This document shows positions 1-13,839 of a DNA stretch of 64,000 nt, piece by piece. Source of the stretch: Opisthocomus hoazin (lineage: Eukaryota > Chordata > Aves > Opisthocomiformes > Opisthocomidae); assembly GCF_030867145.1 (NCBI RefSeq), contig NC_134422.1, positions 14,890,531-14,954,530 on the forward strand. Reading direction: 5' to 3'. The notes under the pieces were generated by a model. The model was not told the DNA's origin, ran no database searches, and worked only from the letters and a program-made list of their open reading frames with translations. The translations under genes and the position numbers were made by a program. The first letter of the stretch is position 1. Each line of letters starts with the position of its first letter.

Positions 1-1149
1 TCTTGATTCATGGAATGTTCACTTTCTGGCTTCCTGAAGTAGTTCCACAGTTCATGTTATAAATAGCAAAAATTATTAGAAGGCTTGGGCTGATCACATA
101 GAAATTAGCCAGATTAATTATAATAAAAAAGCATCAACACTTACACAACATTCAGCTCTCTGTGGTTTCTAATAGGGTGAAAAAAAATATTTTCAGATCA
201 GGACTGCAAAAAGGTTTTATGTGTTCTTTTTTATTTTAAAATAGTCCTAAAAACAGTATGGAGGAGTGTACCAGATGACATCTTCCAAAACAACCAGCAA
301 AGACAAGAGGACCAGAGCCCACGGAAGTTTTCGAGCTATTTGACAGCTGTTACGTGGACAGAGCCCTGAAAAGACGCTTTCACAGACACAATATTGGCCT
401 CTGGGTTAGCTGGGACACACAAGAGCAGAGCAGCCAATAAAGGGTGAGTTGTCAGCTCGATGGACTGTAGCCTGCATTGAAAATAATAAAGCATTGCATT
501 GCACTCACGCTGCTGTTCTGCCTGCACCTATCTTACTCGACTGCAAAGGGACCACACGTTGAGGACAGGATGGCTCAGTGCTTCGTCTCTCTGGTGATAC
601 CACCACTAAGGCTCCCAATTAGTTGCAGATTTAATGTGGCTTCTATCTGATCTATAGCAGGTCTGTAATGTTGCCCACAGCTCATGAAATTTGCTTATTG
701 TCTAAGAATCTTGGCTTTCAGGTACTACTGTTATAGGTAGCCATAGTACCGATGATAAGAATGATAATGACAGTGTTTCTAGTCACAATAGTTGTGGGGA
801 CTTGGAAATACGAAAGTCAAAAAAGCCAGAAAAAGAACAGAATGCAAATTAAAATGCAACTATGATTTGTATTTCACAGTCTTGGAAACAAACTCTTTTT
901 TGAATGCTTGGCTTTACCAATAGCATTGCTACTGACACTCCCTGGTCACCTTTAGGACAGCAGAAAGTGTGCATAAAGTAATTCCTCTCCACTTAAAAAG
1001 GTGAAAATCTGGAGCTCGGTCTCTCCAGCTCCAGACTCTGTCACTTACTGGACCGCTGCAAGATAGCTTTTCAGTGACATCTGCGGCCCTTTCATAAATT
1101 CTCAGAAAACAGGGCATTCACCCCGATTCCAGCAGGCTTTTGTTCTGAA

Positions 1150-1375
1150 ATGAGCGGGTGCGACCCCCAGCAGTTCCGAGGAACAGGGAAATGCGCCGGA
1201 GATGCGGGCAGGGCTGAAAGGCGCTTGGGGAGAGCAGCTCGGCAGCCTCCGGGCCCGCAGGCAGCTCTGGCAGCCGGACTCCGCACCGAGACGGGAACAC
1301 GAGCATCCCCCCACTCGGCTGATAGGGATGGAGGAGTAAACAGATCGGAAGGCGCCTCTGCCTTGCTCTGAAGAC
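1150..1375. promoter_or_regulatory. CpG-rich islet
   Basis: About 19 CpG dinucleotides lie in 225 bases, far above the AT-rich surroundings. No exon or TATA box was recognised. It could be a distal promoter, an enhancer or a germline-unmethylated patch. Confidence 0.45.
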
Positions 1376-2149
1376 CGGGCAAGGACAGATACAGACTGGG
1401 TAACCCTTGGGTCTCCTGCTACGTGTTGGTTAATGCAGATGCTTCTCTAATTGCTTGCTACTACAGATCAGTGGCAACATACAGTGTCCTCATGAATTGC
1501 AAAGAAATTGTATCTCAGATAATTTTGAATTAATCACAGTGTTCTCTAGAGGTACTCTTAATGAGGGACATACTTACCCTCTACTTTGTATTCCTGCCCA
1601 AGGCAGCACATTTCCATGCTGTATCATGAGGAACTGGCTCTGCAACCCCATGATTAATGTCATAGCTGTCGCCCTCCCCTAACAGCCATGCTTCTGGAGG
1701 ACTCTCCACTATGAACTGTGCCTCGAGGCAGATTCTGGTGTATGGATTTGTGCTTCTTTGTTCACCTCCCCATAAAATACTAAAGACATTATGCACGTGA
1801 AAACATCCCAATAAAGTTTGAAGAAAATAATTGTAAAACAAGCCTTCTAGTCTTCACTCTGTTAAGTTCATGGCTATTGAAAATTAAGCTTTCTTCTCTT
1901 TTGCCACGGATATTCTACTCTAATTTGTTTATAAAAAGGATATAGTAATGACATTCAGAACAAAAATCATATTAAAAATGTTAAGTCTAAGCTTTCTTTG
2001 CTGTTGTTAAATAAGTACACAGAGGACTCTGATTTTCAGGACCTGCTGAGAGTTGATATGTCGTGAAAGCTAAGCCCTTGAACCCCAAATCAAATCTGCA
2101 GCAAGGCAGCAGGAACAATTCCTGCTTTGCTTGTGGCATTCACAGCTTC

Positions 2150-2345
2150 CCCAAGCCCCGCGAGGTCTGGCTGCGCCGCGGGCCCAGGATTAGTCCTGAG
2201 TCAAGTCCACTGTGAGCCAGACCCGGCTGCGGTGCCTCCAGTGCAGCCAGCGGCCGCAGCACCCTCACAGCACTGGGGTCAGGACAGAACCAGGGGAATA
2301 GGAGCTCTGTCTCCGCAGTCAGACTGGAGACAGCGTTAGCAGGAA
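2150..2345. promoter_or_regulatory. GC-rich islet
   Basis: GC content rises sharply with a moderate number of CpGs (for example around gcgccgcgggc at 2172). There is no supported gene. The 70-codon frame here is explained by the composition. Confidence 0.3.
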
Positions 2346-2972
2346 CGGAAGAAACGCAAACCTGACTGTAAGCCAGGACAGAAACACTACTGCCGGAGCG
2401 AGAGCAAATTTAAACTAAGTAGGGAAGTTTCTAAAGGCCAATTTGCCTTCACAGCGATTGCGTACCTCAGACACAGAGACCTTCCCCAGCTGAATGCGAG
2501 CCAGCGATACGGTCTTGCTCTGCCAGCAGTACAAGCCTCGCGTTGTACCCAGTGAACTGCGGCCACTCCGGAGTAACCCTTGAAGTGTTTTGCTGAATGG
2601 TGTGGGGAACGGAGTATTCCCGCTCCCCAGCAGCTCACATCTTCATCCCTGCAGTCTGCAAGGGTTAACGGCACGTTTCTGCTTTGCGTTTTTTCTGTTA
2701 TTTACCCTTTCTCCACTAGATGCTACACCGAGACCACCAAACATTTATTGAGTCAAATAACATAAATTTGAAGACTCAGCGCGGAATAAAGCATTTAAAA
2801 CAAAACAGTGACAGCATTGCTCTGTTTATGCACCTGTGCGGTGTGAGGATGGGACTAATGCACCTCACACTGGAGTAACAACTGCCCTGACTTCATCAGA
2901 GCTCCTGCTCCTGGCTTGGCGCTGCACGGAAGAGCGATAAAGCAAGACGGAGCGCCCTGGCGTTATCAGTCA

Positions 2973-2986
2973 CATGCAATTGCATG
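2973..2986. promoter_or_regulatory. 14-bp palindrome CATGCAATTGCATG
   Basis: A perfect inverted repeat containing two ATGCAAT half-sites (POU/octamer or C/EBP-like), followed by a TAATTA homeodomain core at 2990-2995. Such dense motif packing is seen in developmental enhancers, but there is no direct evidence of function. Confidence 0.25.
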
Positions 2987-4749
2987 ACATAATTACCTGA
3001 ATGTGTGAAACGATTTACCAAAAGAGTGCCACAAAATCTAAAATTAACTCAACAATGTATGTCAATACAATGAGGTAGTCCTTTTTTTCCCTTTATATCT
3101 TAGAAATCCAAAATCATATATTTAACTGGAAAAAACTTACAGTAGATGATATTTTTAATGAAGTTTGCACTTCAAATAATATTGCAGATAAACATTATTT
3201 TTCCTGATGTTACACAAGCCTTTGACCCAGGCAGCTGGGGAAGCGCTATCCTGTATGGCTCCCACAGAGCCTGCCAGCCTGGTTTTTAACTTGAAATGCG
3301 AATGGTGCAATACCTTCCAGTAAACAATCCGAGGTCCTCTTACCTTTCAGCGAAGGCGGGCCCCACCAAGCACTTCTGCACAGCCTTTCTTGTGCAACAA
3401 GTTTATTGGATAAATGCATTGCAGCCTGTCTTGGAGTGTCCACTTGGACAAAGCAAAGTGAAGGTCGGAGACAGTTTTAGTGAAGTGAAGTCTTCAGGGC
3501 TGTGCCTGCATCAAGTCTTCGGTTGCCCCACGTTCCTAGAGGTCTGCTTATTATAGACAGCTTGCCATTTGTCACGCTATTCAGAAATGCAGTGTGTGCT
3601 ACAGCCCAACTGCTAGCGCTTTCATTGGTTTAGGAAGGGGGCAAATACAATTTGGGGAAACTTCACAATGACCTGGTTAAGGTACAGTGTCAGTGACATG
3701 CTTCCTTCTCAGCAATAATCAAAACATGGCTTCAAAACACTGCTGTGTTTCCCTGTCTTGCTGTAACATGCTTTAATTTGCTTATCTGGACTTAATCTGG
3801 GGCAAGAGCTGGAACAGAAAATTACGTTTTGTTAAAGTTGAACAGGGCCTTACAGAAGTAAATATTTACTGTTCAGGTACTCAATCTGCTGCTGGTGTGA
3901 TAAGCTTCAAAATATAAGTGATCTACATCAGCTGAGGACCTAGGCCAGATGCTCAGCAAACGGTCACTGAGCCCCAGCCTCCTTATTGACCACTCAGAAG
4001 CTCATCTTCAGATCAGTATAGAGAAAGGCAGATTAAGAGAGCAAGGGGAAAAAAAAATCTTTTTTATTCTTTATTCTATAGATATGGTAATGTTTAGATC
4101 AGTCTAGCCAGCATTATTCTCAGCTATGGACGCTCCACTGTGTTTCAGGCCAGAGATCTCATGTTGGCAGAATTTCACGTAATACTTCGCAGCGAGGTAC
4201 AGGAGACTTCATCAAGGTCAGGAGAAAAAGCAGCAGATTCAGAACAAGTAGCTGTTAGATTTACAAGGAAGAACCCTAAATATTTTATGGTTGGTTACAC
4301 TGAGAAGCTAGTATTAAAAATACATGCTTGTCCTCTGGTACTTAACTCACTTTTCAGTTTCTCCATCTGAAGAGCTAAAACCAAGCACAAAGCCCTGCCA
4401 CCAAGGAGGTTGTAATTCTCTGAAAAATGAAACAAAAGGTCATGACCTGAATGAAATGGAGTTTGCTTTGTAACGATCCTGGGAAAGCCGGGATCTGCCG
4501 TTGGTAGGGATTCACCAAAGGGAACTGTAAATGGGAGCTCTGCAGAGCTTCTTGTCTCTGGCGGATGGGTTCGTCTTCAGCTCGGGTCAGTACTGATCGA
4601 AAACTTATTCCGCGCAGCCTGTTCAGTGCCCAGCGACTGTACCTGGGGAGCGAATCGTGTTCCCAGACAAGCAGCTGCATCACCTAACACCACCACTAGA
4701 CCTGAAATTAATTTCTAATTTTGCTGTCAGCCTTGCAACAGAGAGGTCA

Positions 4750-5150
4750 GGCTGGGAAGTCGCTGTAAAGAGAACACCTCCCGGCCAAGCCAGGGGCGTA
4801 CCGGAGGCACAGGCCATGGGGACAGGCGAATGCAGCAGGGCAGCGGGTGGTTTGCATGTCCGCCTTCCAAAGCACACGTCTTTGGTGGTCTGGCAGAGGA
4901 CCTCAGTATTCCGGAGGCCGGTGGAGCAGCACCATTTGCAGGTACAGGACCGGCTCCAAGGTCTGCCCGGTGAGACGCGATTCGTGCTGACAGCCCAGAG
5001 AGAGACGGCACCAAGCGTGGGGCCGGGAGCCTCGGCAGAGCTGCGGGTGCCTCCGAGAGAGAAGGGCAGGCAGGCGACTGCCGTGGAGCCAGACTGACAG
5101 AGGGACATGCTGCTCCCTCACCAGAGCACGAGTGGGGTTCAGTTGACAGG
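4750..5150. promoter_or_regulatory. CpG-rich islet
   Basis: About 25 CpGs lie in 400 bases of GC-rich DNA. Overlapping frames of about 70-150 codons are open on both strands at once, which is typical of GC-rich non-coding sequence with few TA-containing stops. No splice-bounded exon was recognised. Confidence 0.45.
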
Positions 5151-6279
5151 GCGACTGTTACAGAATTAATTTTGTGGCATTTCATTGCCAAGGAGGCAGG
5201 TGGGAGGAGTACGAGTTTGATGGAGCATTGTAAAAGTTCAAAGAAGCTTGAGGGTGCAGAGAAATATTACTCTTTATCTGCAAGTACTAGGAAACAAAGC
5301 AAAATACTCCCATATTCCCTTTACTGACAGCTTCTTTGTTTGGACAGTGTCAGAGCATTTATGGGTGGAGAAATTTTGCTTGCTAAGGAAAACCAGGGAG
5401 GAGATATTTAGTTTTCCCAGGTCTCTGGGTTGGAGCTCGTTCTCACTATTTCGAAGGAGAAACCCCAAATGTTAGGTAGAACTCTTTGCACCAGTTAACC
5501 ACCCAAGATAACAGCGACAAAACCAACCGGAGAGCCTGACCCTACGATTTAAAACCTCAGCAGGCTTTCACTGTCTTTTCTATATCACACCTTAGAGAAA
5601 CACTGCACTGCTTTTGTGACAACTCACCTCATTATTCCCTCTCGCTCCCCCGATCCTCCCCCTTTCTCTCCCAGTTCCACTCTAACTTTTCCTTACTATC
5701 TCCTTGCCTGTAACCTCTTGAACTCGGATCAGTTTTTTCAGACTGAGCAGATGTAGGGCTGGTACAAGACCATAACTTCTTGATTCATCCAAACACTTCA
5801 TCCATCCCGATGCACCCCCCCCACCTCCTCTTACCACCCCTCCAACCACAGCCTCTGACACCACCTCCCCGGCTCTTGTTACATTTAGTTCCCTCTCAAA
5901 ATTTCCATCTTTTGAAAGGTGGCGGTTTCTGTGTGCCATTTCTGACTCCATTTGCTGTCCTTTCTTCTGGCCACAAGGATCCTTCTAAGGCACCTCACCC
6001 ACATTTTAGGGACAGCAAAGAGTGTCTGAAGGTGGGGCAGCGAGGGAAGCAAAGGCTTTGCGCAGGATGGCTACACCACATGGAGCAACCATTTTACCAG
6101 TTGCGTTTGAAAACCAAATTTGCTGGCAGGTGGACCAGGTGGGTGAGAGAGCAGTGTTATCCTGGCGATTTGGAGTATGTCCTTGTATGGAATTGGGAAC
6201 TGTGGGAAGTTTCAAATCGGAAGGGCTTTTTCACTTCTGCCTTGGATCTGTGACTTAATGAGGACAAGTCGGAGTGCTT

Positions 6280-6620
6280 CACACAAGCCCGAGCGACAGA
6301 GGTCGTTCCCCGGCTGCTGGCTCTCACCGCAGTGCCGGGGCGTGTTGGCATGCACGCACCGGCAGCTCCTCTTCTCGGGGTATAAATTACTCCTTTTAAT
6401 TTCTGCTCGCGTTGCAAAAGCCCAACACCCCTCCCCACATCATTCAGGGCGCTGTGGCAGGTGCAATCTCGCAGATGGGATGCGCTGCCGTCCCCCCCCC
6501 CTCTATCCAGTTCTCGGGTGTCAAGAGCGATCCTCTCTCACACCCGTGAGGTACCGGGCGGGGGCACGGGGCAGGCTTGGGGCTGTCGAAGGGCAGGCAC
6601 TGAGGCAGCTGTAGCAAGTG
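6280..6620 (+). promoter_or_regulatory. CpG-rich islet with TATA box
   Basis: About 27 CpGs lie in 340 bases. A TATAAATTA box stands at about 6380 directly after CTCGGGG, and GC-rich sequence follows on both sides. On the plus strand a start site near 6410 would be expected if it is a promoter. No recognisable coding exon follows. Confidence 0.4.
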
Positions 6621-7305
6621 ACAGATTTTGGTATACACTCGCTGAAGCGCTGTTAATGCTTCACACGTGGACTTTGATACAGCAATGGAAAAATCAATGC
6701 CAGGATCACACTTTCACCACACATGCGATAGCTTGTTGCGCACACCAGTAATTACACTTCTTGCCTTCTAACACAAGGCTCACAATGTTTTTCCTGCAGC
6801 TTTTTGCCACTTAGTGATTTGCAGAAGCTGAGCCTCAAATAAAAAGAGAAATCTTCCCCCCCCCCCAATACAATTAAATGCAATAATATGCAGTAATCTG
6901 AGCTCTACAAGACGAATTTACCAGCTACAGCGGGTGAAATACTGTAGATGGACGGCCAGATTGACTGGTTCCTGTGGCCTCCTCTGGCCCAAAATCCACT
7001 AATCCTGGAACAAGCTCCATGCAGAGTGATGCCCAGAGCCCACCCCTTGCAATTTCTAACTTCACACCCTTCCTCAGGAGCGGGAGGCACCAGCCCAGCT
7101 CCGGGGTACCAGCTCCAACACGCCGGCAGCACTGCCACGGGGCTGCGCCTCTCGGAGAAGCCCAGGGCTCTGCCTGGCCAAACTCACTGCAGAGCTTTGG
7201 CCAAACGGGCCTCCCATCTATTAACTTGACAATGGAAGGTCAATTTTGATAGTACCTACAATGCACCATGCTTTATCTGGTAAAGGTAATGAAGTCTTGG
7301 CTAAT

Positions 7306-7322
7306 GCATCATTTAATGATGC
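7306..7322. promoter_or_regulatory. Near-perfect palindrome GCATCATTTAATGATGC
   Basis: Seven-base arms around a TTA centre, with TAAT cores inside and around it (aaggtaatgaag upstream, gctaattttt downstream). It could be a homeodomain-rich conserved non-coding element. Confidence 0.25.
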
Positions 7323-8369
7323 TAATTTTTGCGGAAACTGCCAGGCTGGGGGTTATTTTGTTGTTTGTTTTTTTAAGAGCCTGAACAGCTTGGGTTTGCT
7401 CCAGTGAAATAAAGAATTAGATCCTGCTAGAATAAGGCTCAAACATATTTTCTGAAGCTGAAAAATGGCATTAAGTTAGGTCTTTTCAGTACAAACCAAT
7501 CCGGGTAATTATTGCATTAATACGCTCTCAAGAGAAAATATATATCGAAAATACATATTTAAAATACAACCACTCAGATATTCAGCAAAATGGATGCGTT
7601 ATGCTTTTATATCACGCAGCCTACAGCTGTTGCATCTGAAATGACTAACTTCAACCATCACTTACTGGAGTGTTAGTAGTAAAATGGCACACAGAACCGT
7701 GACTTGGCCACTGTGGTCTCCCATCAGAGCGTTAGACCTGCTCAGATCCACGGCGTGAGCTACCCCAGAGCTTGGTCTGAAGGCACTCTGGCCTTCCACT
7801 TCAGCATGGAGGCTGCAGCTATTTATTCCTGAGAGTTGCCAATAGCACCTCATTTTCTCCTAGAGTGAGGGGAAAAGCAAAGCACTCCTGCTCCTCAGAG
7901 GAAGCCAGGTACTCACAAGCAAAGCTTTCCAGAATGAAGTGTGCTGAGGGAAGGGTGGCAGCATGGGGAGCTAGAATACAGGAGCTGGAAGCCACATATT
8001 GAGGATATCAAGCAAACAGGAAAGCAGAGAGGATTCTGTCTGTTTGAAACTCTTGGTCCTTAAGGGAGATGCTAAGATTTGATACAGCAGAGATCAACGA
8101 CTTCCTAAAAACGCAGAGCACTTGTGTAGACAACATCAGGTATAACGCAGGAAAAGACCCACCTGGGAAGGCATCTCTCAGAGAGTGTTTAAGGGTAGTT
8201 CTCCCACCTCCAGAACAGCACTGTAACACCAGCTCTTGAAAAAGCAGGTCACATCTGGAAAAGCGATAAGAAGGTTTCAAAACGAAAGAGTAATGCCTCT
8301 AGCAATGAGGTGTGAATATGAGCTGAAGAATGAGGTTTCGCTGTTTCTGCAGGTTGAAACTTCTGTCCC

Positions 8370-8402
8370 AGAGGAGGAGAAGGAGGAGGAGGAGAAGGAG
8401 GA
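8370..8402 (+). repeat. GAG/GAA trinucleotide repeat
   Basis: This is a purine-only tract of GAGGAG and GAAGGAG units. On the plus strand it reads as a run of Glu/Lys codons in a 78-codon chance frame. Confidence 0.85.
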
Positions 8403-11400
8403 AAGTGGATTTGCCTTAACCAGAGTCCTGTGTGATCCCAAGGGAGGCTGGCTGCCCATGACCCCCAGCTGATGTGCACTGTCAACGTACGGTGGGTGAG
8501 AATCCCACTCATTTTCCCAGTGAAGTCCTTCATTGTCCTTGTCAGGAAAAGGTGGTCTTGGAGCTGTTACACCAGCCCTCTACCAAGTGTCTGCACTAAG
8601 GAATCATTTCACAAATGCTGTTTTTAAGAACTGCCTGCAGACAAAAAATGTGGGCTCAAAATCTGTTTTTACAGGATATCCACTAAGTGTATTCATGGCT
8701 GATTGTTCACATTTACCGCGGTCTTCTGGAGGGATGCTGTTCAACAAGCTCACTGGATGGTACGGCTAGTTTGTCAGTCAGTATTTCAGCTTTTTCACTT
8801 ACCGCATGCAGCATATTTTTATGCACCAGGAACATCTTTAATTTATGTACTCAACATCATCAAGCTGTTCAGGTGTGACCATATTATAAAACCCACATGA
8901 TTCTAATACAGCTTTGTGTAAACATTATTTATTCATTTGCTCTACCAGCCTACATCAGCACGTAATAACAGTGGGCAGACAAGGCAGATCAGCTTTCTTT
9001 AGCATAAAGATCAGTCACAAGACCACAACCTTGTTCCTGCAAAGACAGTTATAGGCTCTAAGTCCGTATTTTCTGTCTAAACATATCTGCTTCTTGAGGT
9101 CTCTTCCAGAGATTTACAGTGCCAGATTATGCTAGAATTGGACATATGGAATGGCATCATCTGGGATGATGAAGGCCTGCAAGCTTTGCTTAAAACAAAG
9201 GTGTTTTAAGAAACACAGCAGTTAATGTCAACATTTCTTTTCCAGGAAAACCAAAATGTATAGCTTTCCGTGTGTTCCACCCAAATGACAACCAAAGCCT
9301 CAAACCAAGCACAAGCAACACAACACTAGAGCAAATATGATGATAATTTTACATATGTATCAATACAGGATATCAGAGTGATCAACTTGCATACCCGATT
9401 CTGAAACTAGATTCCTGTGCAACTAGTTGGTTTTGTTACAATCTTGTGTACCATCTAAAGGTGTCTCCACCTGTGCTGCCAGCCAGCTGCAGGAGGCTGT
9501 TACACAACCTACCACATGTCCCACTTTGGCCCTAAAACTGGTTCTACCCAGCTCTCAAGATTGCATTTCTCTTGCTGTCAGTAATTAATTACTCGCAATT
9601 TGTGCTTAAGGCTCCTGATAACGTCCTGTGCCTGTACCGGCACAAGGCCTCTGCTATGGTGGTGTTCCTCTGCTCTCAGTGGCCTGCACTGTAATCCCCT
9701 GCTTTTCTTCAGCAGACCTCAAGGCACGGCTTCATAATAAAATAACTGATGTTTTATTAGCACAATCTTGTCACACGTACATCCCTGTTCTAGGATCACT
9801 GGCTAGCTCGATGTACAGAAATACTGGCCCATTAGGACGTGTATAAAGATACAAAGAGAGTGTGATGTAAACAGACACAATGCTTTCTTAGCGACCTGTT
9901 ATTAATATCTGTTGGCAATGGCAATATTACAGCTGTGTTACCAAAACTGCTTTACAACATAGGCGAACTTTTAACCAGACATATGGGTTGATACAGTCCA
10001 GAGAGCTCTTTGAAGTCAAAGGGTGAATAATTGAACCAGCTTAACTTTAAATCCTCTCAGAAACCACACATTTTATGGTATCAAACAACTCCAGTTTGCT
10101 TTACAATGATGAGCTTTTTGGATCAGTGCAAAAAGCTAAATCTAAAGAAAATGTTATTACTGTTTCACATTCTATTTTTCACTCTTCTCTTACACATGCC
10201 TCATGCACATCTCTGGCTTGGAGCATGGGGTTTTCTCAGCACCTGTCCAGAACCTAACAACGGGATGCCAGATTCACAGTTATTTACATTGCTTGACTCC
10301 CACTGCCTTCCTAAATGTCAATTATAATGAAGCAGAAGTAGAAACATGGTAGGGAGATCTTCTTGCAGTGAGCTTTTTAGATTACTGTGTCTTGTTTTTC
10401 ACAAGGGTTTGTCATCTTTCATCGCAAGGTTCAGTAAGCAGTCCTGTCCATCTTTTAGGCTTTTCCATCAGCAATCTCTTCAGTTCCTTATCAGCTTTTA
10501 AAAACTTAATTTTATCCATTCTAAATATATCTTTTGTATTGAGGAGAAAAGAATATTTAGGGTGCAATTAATACACGGGTAATTCCACAGAGCCCTACAG
10601 AACATGCCCCCAGTTCAGGCTGCTGTGTTCTCCTTCTGTGCCAGTCCCAAACAGCCTCCCTGTGACTAACGTTGCCATGGCCTGATTTACAGACACACTT
10701 ACTATCTGCAACTCATTATCATATTTAAACTTCTAGTTGGCTCAGCTCCTCTGAAAAATTGTACCTAATAGCATTCTACACAGAAAAGGGTATAAGTATC
10801 TATTAACCTGTAGCAATTTACCATACCGTTTATAAAGAGATGAATAACGTGCACAGTCACGCGCATGTTACTAATGCAGACTGAATTATTCATTGCAAAT
10901 CTGGGCAATATTTTTATCAAATACTTATTACAGATAAATGTTTTCCTTATTCAGTACCTCAATATATGTTTGAAAAATACTCTGCAAATAATATTCTGTG
11001 CAAATGTTGCACTGAAATATTGGCACTTTCCTCCACTGAATAATTATTTCCAAATCAATTTCCTTAGGAGAAACTATTGTTATTTATTAATTGAGCTTGG
11101 TTCTGTCTAGGCTAATAAACAGACACAGCATTAGCCCTGAAGCATTTATAATCTTAGCTTTAGACATGCAAGCTCTTGCGCACAAGTGGATTTCTACACT
11201 ACCACAATGTTTCTGGGATCAAAACGGAGATAAAAGAACCATAGAAAACCGAGGAAGAAAAAATAAGTCAAAAGTTAGAAATATGAAATCGCTGGTTATA
11301 CACTGGTTGGTATGTCTTTCCTCCGCTGTCATTCTTTAGGTTGTTTTTGATCCTACTTTGCCCTTTTCTTCTTTTAATTCCAGAATGCATTCAGTCTGTC

Positions 11401-11907
11401 ATTACTTTCTTGCCTATCTGTTTAAGATTGACTAATTTATATTTGCTTGTGATTAGTCCCTAATCTTTGATCAAATGCTGTGCTTGCAAAACTGCAAACG
11501 CACAAACTCCACAAATCATTCTCCAGCCCTGCAAATATTCTCCAAGACCCAACCCCAAAACACACAGATTCTACTTCTGTCATCTTTGCTTTAATTTTCA
11601 AATATCAACACACAGTCACCCTGAACAAAATTCACCTTTATCACCAATGGCCAAACCAGGACCACCGTGGCATTTTGTGCTGCAAAACCTTCTGGATAGC
11701 CTGTCCTTCCTAAGTTTCAGGGAAAGTATTTCCTCTTCTGAATTATAGGCTAGATGTGCATACTGTGAAATCAAATGTGGCCAGACAGCGATTCCCAGCT
11801 CCTGGAGACACAGGCTGGCTTGTGTCCATACTGATCAGGGCTCTCTCCCTCTTGGACAGGTCATGCCCACACTGCATGATGACCCTTCTTGTTGTGAGAC
11901 ATCATCA

Positions 11908-11948
11908 TCAGCGTTATTACTATTATTACTATTATTATTACTTACTAC
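11908..11948 (+). repeat. ATT/ACT trinucleotide microsatellite
   Basis: Tandem tta/tat/act units run from the catcatcatcag start through gttattactattattactatt and tattattactta. It explains the poly-Y, poly-L and poly-N stretches of the overlapping frames. Confidence 0.85.
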
Positions 11949-12004
11949 AATCATGACAGCAACGAGGAGCTGGCTTTTTTCCCACTCGCTGTGTGAAATC
12001 ACAG

Positions 12005-12190
12005 GACGGCTGTGCCGCGGCCTGCCGCGCGAGGCGTTGACAGGACAGTCGTGCTGCTGGCCTGGGGCGTGGTGGGCAGGAACGTGGGGGGTCCGGGGTG
12101 GCACCGGACAACAGCTAAGGTGACGGAGCCACAGCTGCCTCTCGGAGCGCATCCTTTGGGAAACGAGCTGGCGTGTTGCGAGACTGCCCT
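12005..12190. promoter_or_regulatory. CpG-rich islet
   Basis: About 20 CpGs in under 190 bases, beginning with a run of gccgcggcctgccgcgcgag, in otherwise AT-rich intergenic DNA. No gene is supported. A trinucleotide repeat lies just upstream. Confidence 0.42.
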
Positions 12191-12599
12191 GTGACACCTC
12201 CCAAAGCATGGGACAGCGGCAGAGTTGGGACAGACATTCCAAAAGCACGCTCCCGAGCCAAACTAAAATGCTGGTGCAGCCCACAGTGCTATGCACAGAT
12301 GAGACGTTACCCTCCTGCAGCCGATCGAGCTCCCTTCTGCTAGAATGGAATGCTATTTAAAAAATTGCTTCTAGCTAAAAACTGGCATTACCGCTTCCTC
12401 GCAGTGACGTGGCTTTGGCAAACCATTTAGTAACGTCACAATATACCTGCCGCTACACAACTGTACTTTGCTTTGCATTTGTGTTTGCTGATCACTGAAG
12501 CCGAAGCAAAAGAAAATAAACACATTGAACACATGCACACATTGCTTTAAAAACCATGCAGAGTATTACCTGTTAAATACATCTCCCATGTCCTCAAAA

Positions 12600-12613
12600 G
12601 AAAAAAAAAAAAA
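12600..12613 (+). repeat. Poly-A tract
   Basis: A run of A with no element recognised on either side. Confidence 0.7.
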
Positions 12614-13839
12614 CAGAAAGCAAAGTCATAAAACAGAGGCTGTGTCTACTCTGCCAGCTACTTCAAGTCTCTCTGTCTTGGTCTCTGATCAGATACAAAG
12701 TCAGATATTTATGATTTGTCATTTCTGTACATAGAAAAATCTCATATGGAACTACTTTTAAAAGAAAATTTTGGTGCGTTGAGAAGATAACAGCAGCACA
12801 GGTCCTGGCCTGATCCAACTCTCAGATGATGCTGTTGCAGAGATAGCGGATTAGGATACGATCCTGTGGCCCAGTGACAGCCAAGGTAAATGGTGGTTAT
12901 CCACTTCTAGTCTGGGCCATTTTGCATTCATCTACTTCCTGTCTTTTAGAATAATAACCATAGGAATTTTTTCACATTTTTATTTACTGTCACTCTTCTG
13001 CTATTACCTTACTCATGAAGGCTGCAGCAGTTACCATCATGCAGTAGGACCACATGGCTTCAAGATCAGAAACCAATTTGCTAAACTCTGGCTTTATTAT
13101 TTTAATTCCTATCTTGATAACGAAACACCAAATAAGAACAGATTTCAGCCTAAGACATGAGATGTCAGGATAATTTTATATCTTGTCACTAGGTAATGAT
13201 TCTAATCTCTTACTTAGCTGCCTTCGTTAATGACTTTATGGTGAGAGCACATTTCAGCAATTGTGACCGTGTGGAATACTCTGTGTTCTGGGGCAAAAGA
13301 TTAGCTTAATGAGGAGAAAGCCAATTTCCTGAAGAAGTGCCTTACATAATTTCTGCTTTTAAAAGGAGGACTGTAACATGGACAATTTGTCATTACAGGG
13401 TATAAAAAACACTTAACTTCATGGTTTGGTGCATTTATAGCACTCCCACAGAGGGAAGAGAGAGATTAATAGATTTTTCTCACCTAGTAAAATAGGTGGA
13501 AATCTGTCCCTCCAAGTCCTTTTGCTCAATAGGGAGACGTTCATTACCAAGAGGTTGTGTTCAAGGAGCACACTATCACGTTGCTTCTCAGGCACTTCAC
13601 ACGTTTCACTAGATATTTATTACACCTTGACGTACCTTTGGAAATGTGGCCCACAGACACTGAAACCCCATGACAGAGCTTTGATAAATGCTCATGTCTT
13701 TCAAATAGAACATACTTTCTTTCCTTATGGGCAAATATCTTTAACTTCAGTCCTCGAGAAGTAATAGCAGCAACAGGATTTCAGTGAGTCGAAACTCCGG
13801 TGCCGCAATCTTCAGCAGAAGTAGAGAAGCTGTAAAAAG

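Noticed and set aside
4657..5191. Overlapping 142-154 codon frames on both strands
   Set aside because: They overlap in several frames within a CpG-rich islet, where stop codons are rare for compositional reasons.
11835..12296. 153-codon minus-strand frame with Asn/Asp runs
   Set aside because: The runs come from the trinucleotide repeat and the rest from a CpG islet; no protein family is visible.
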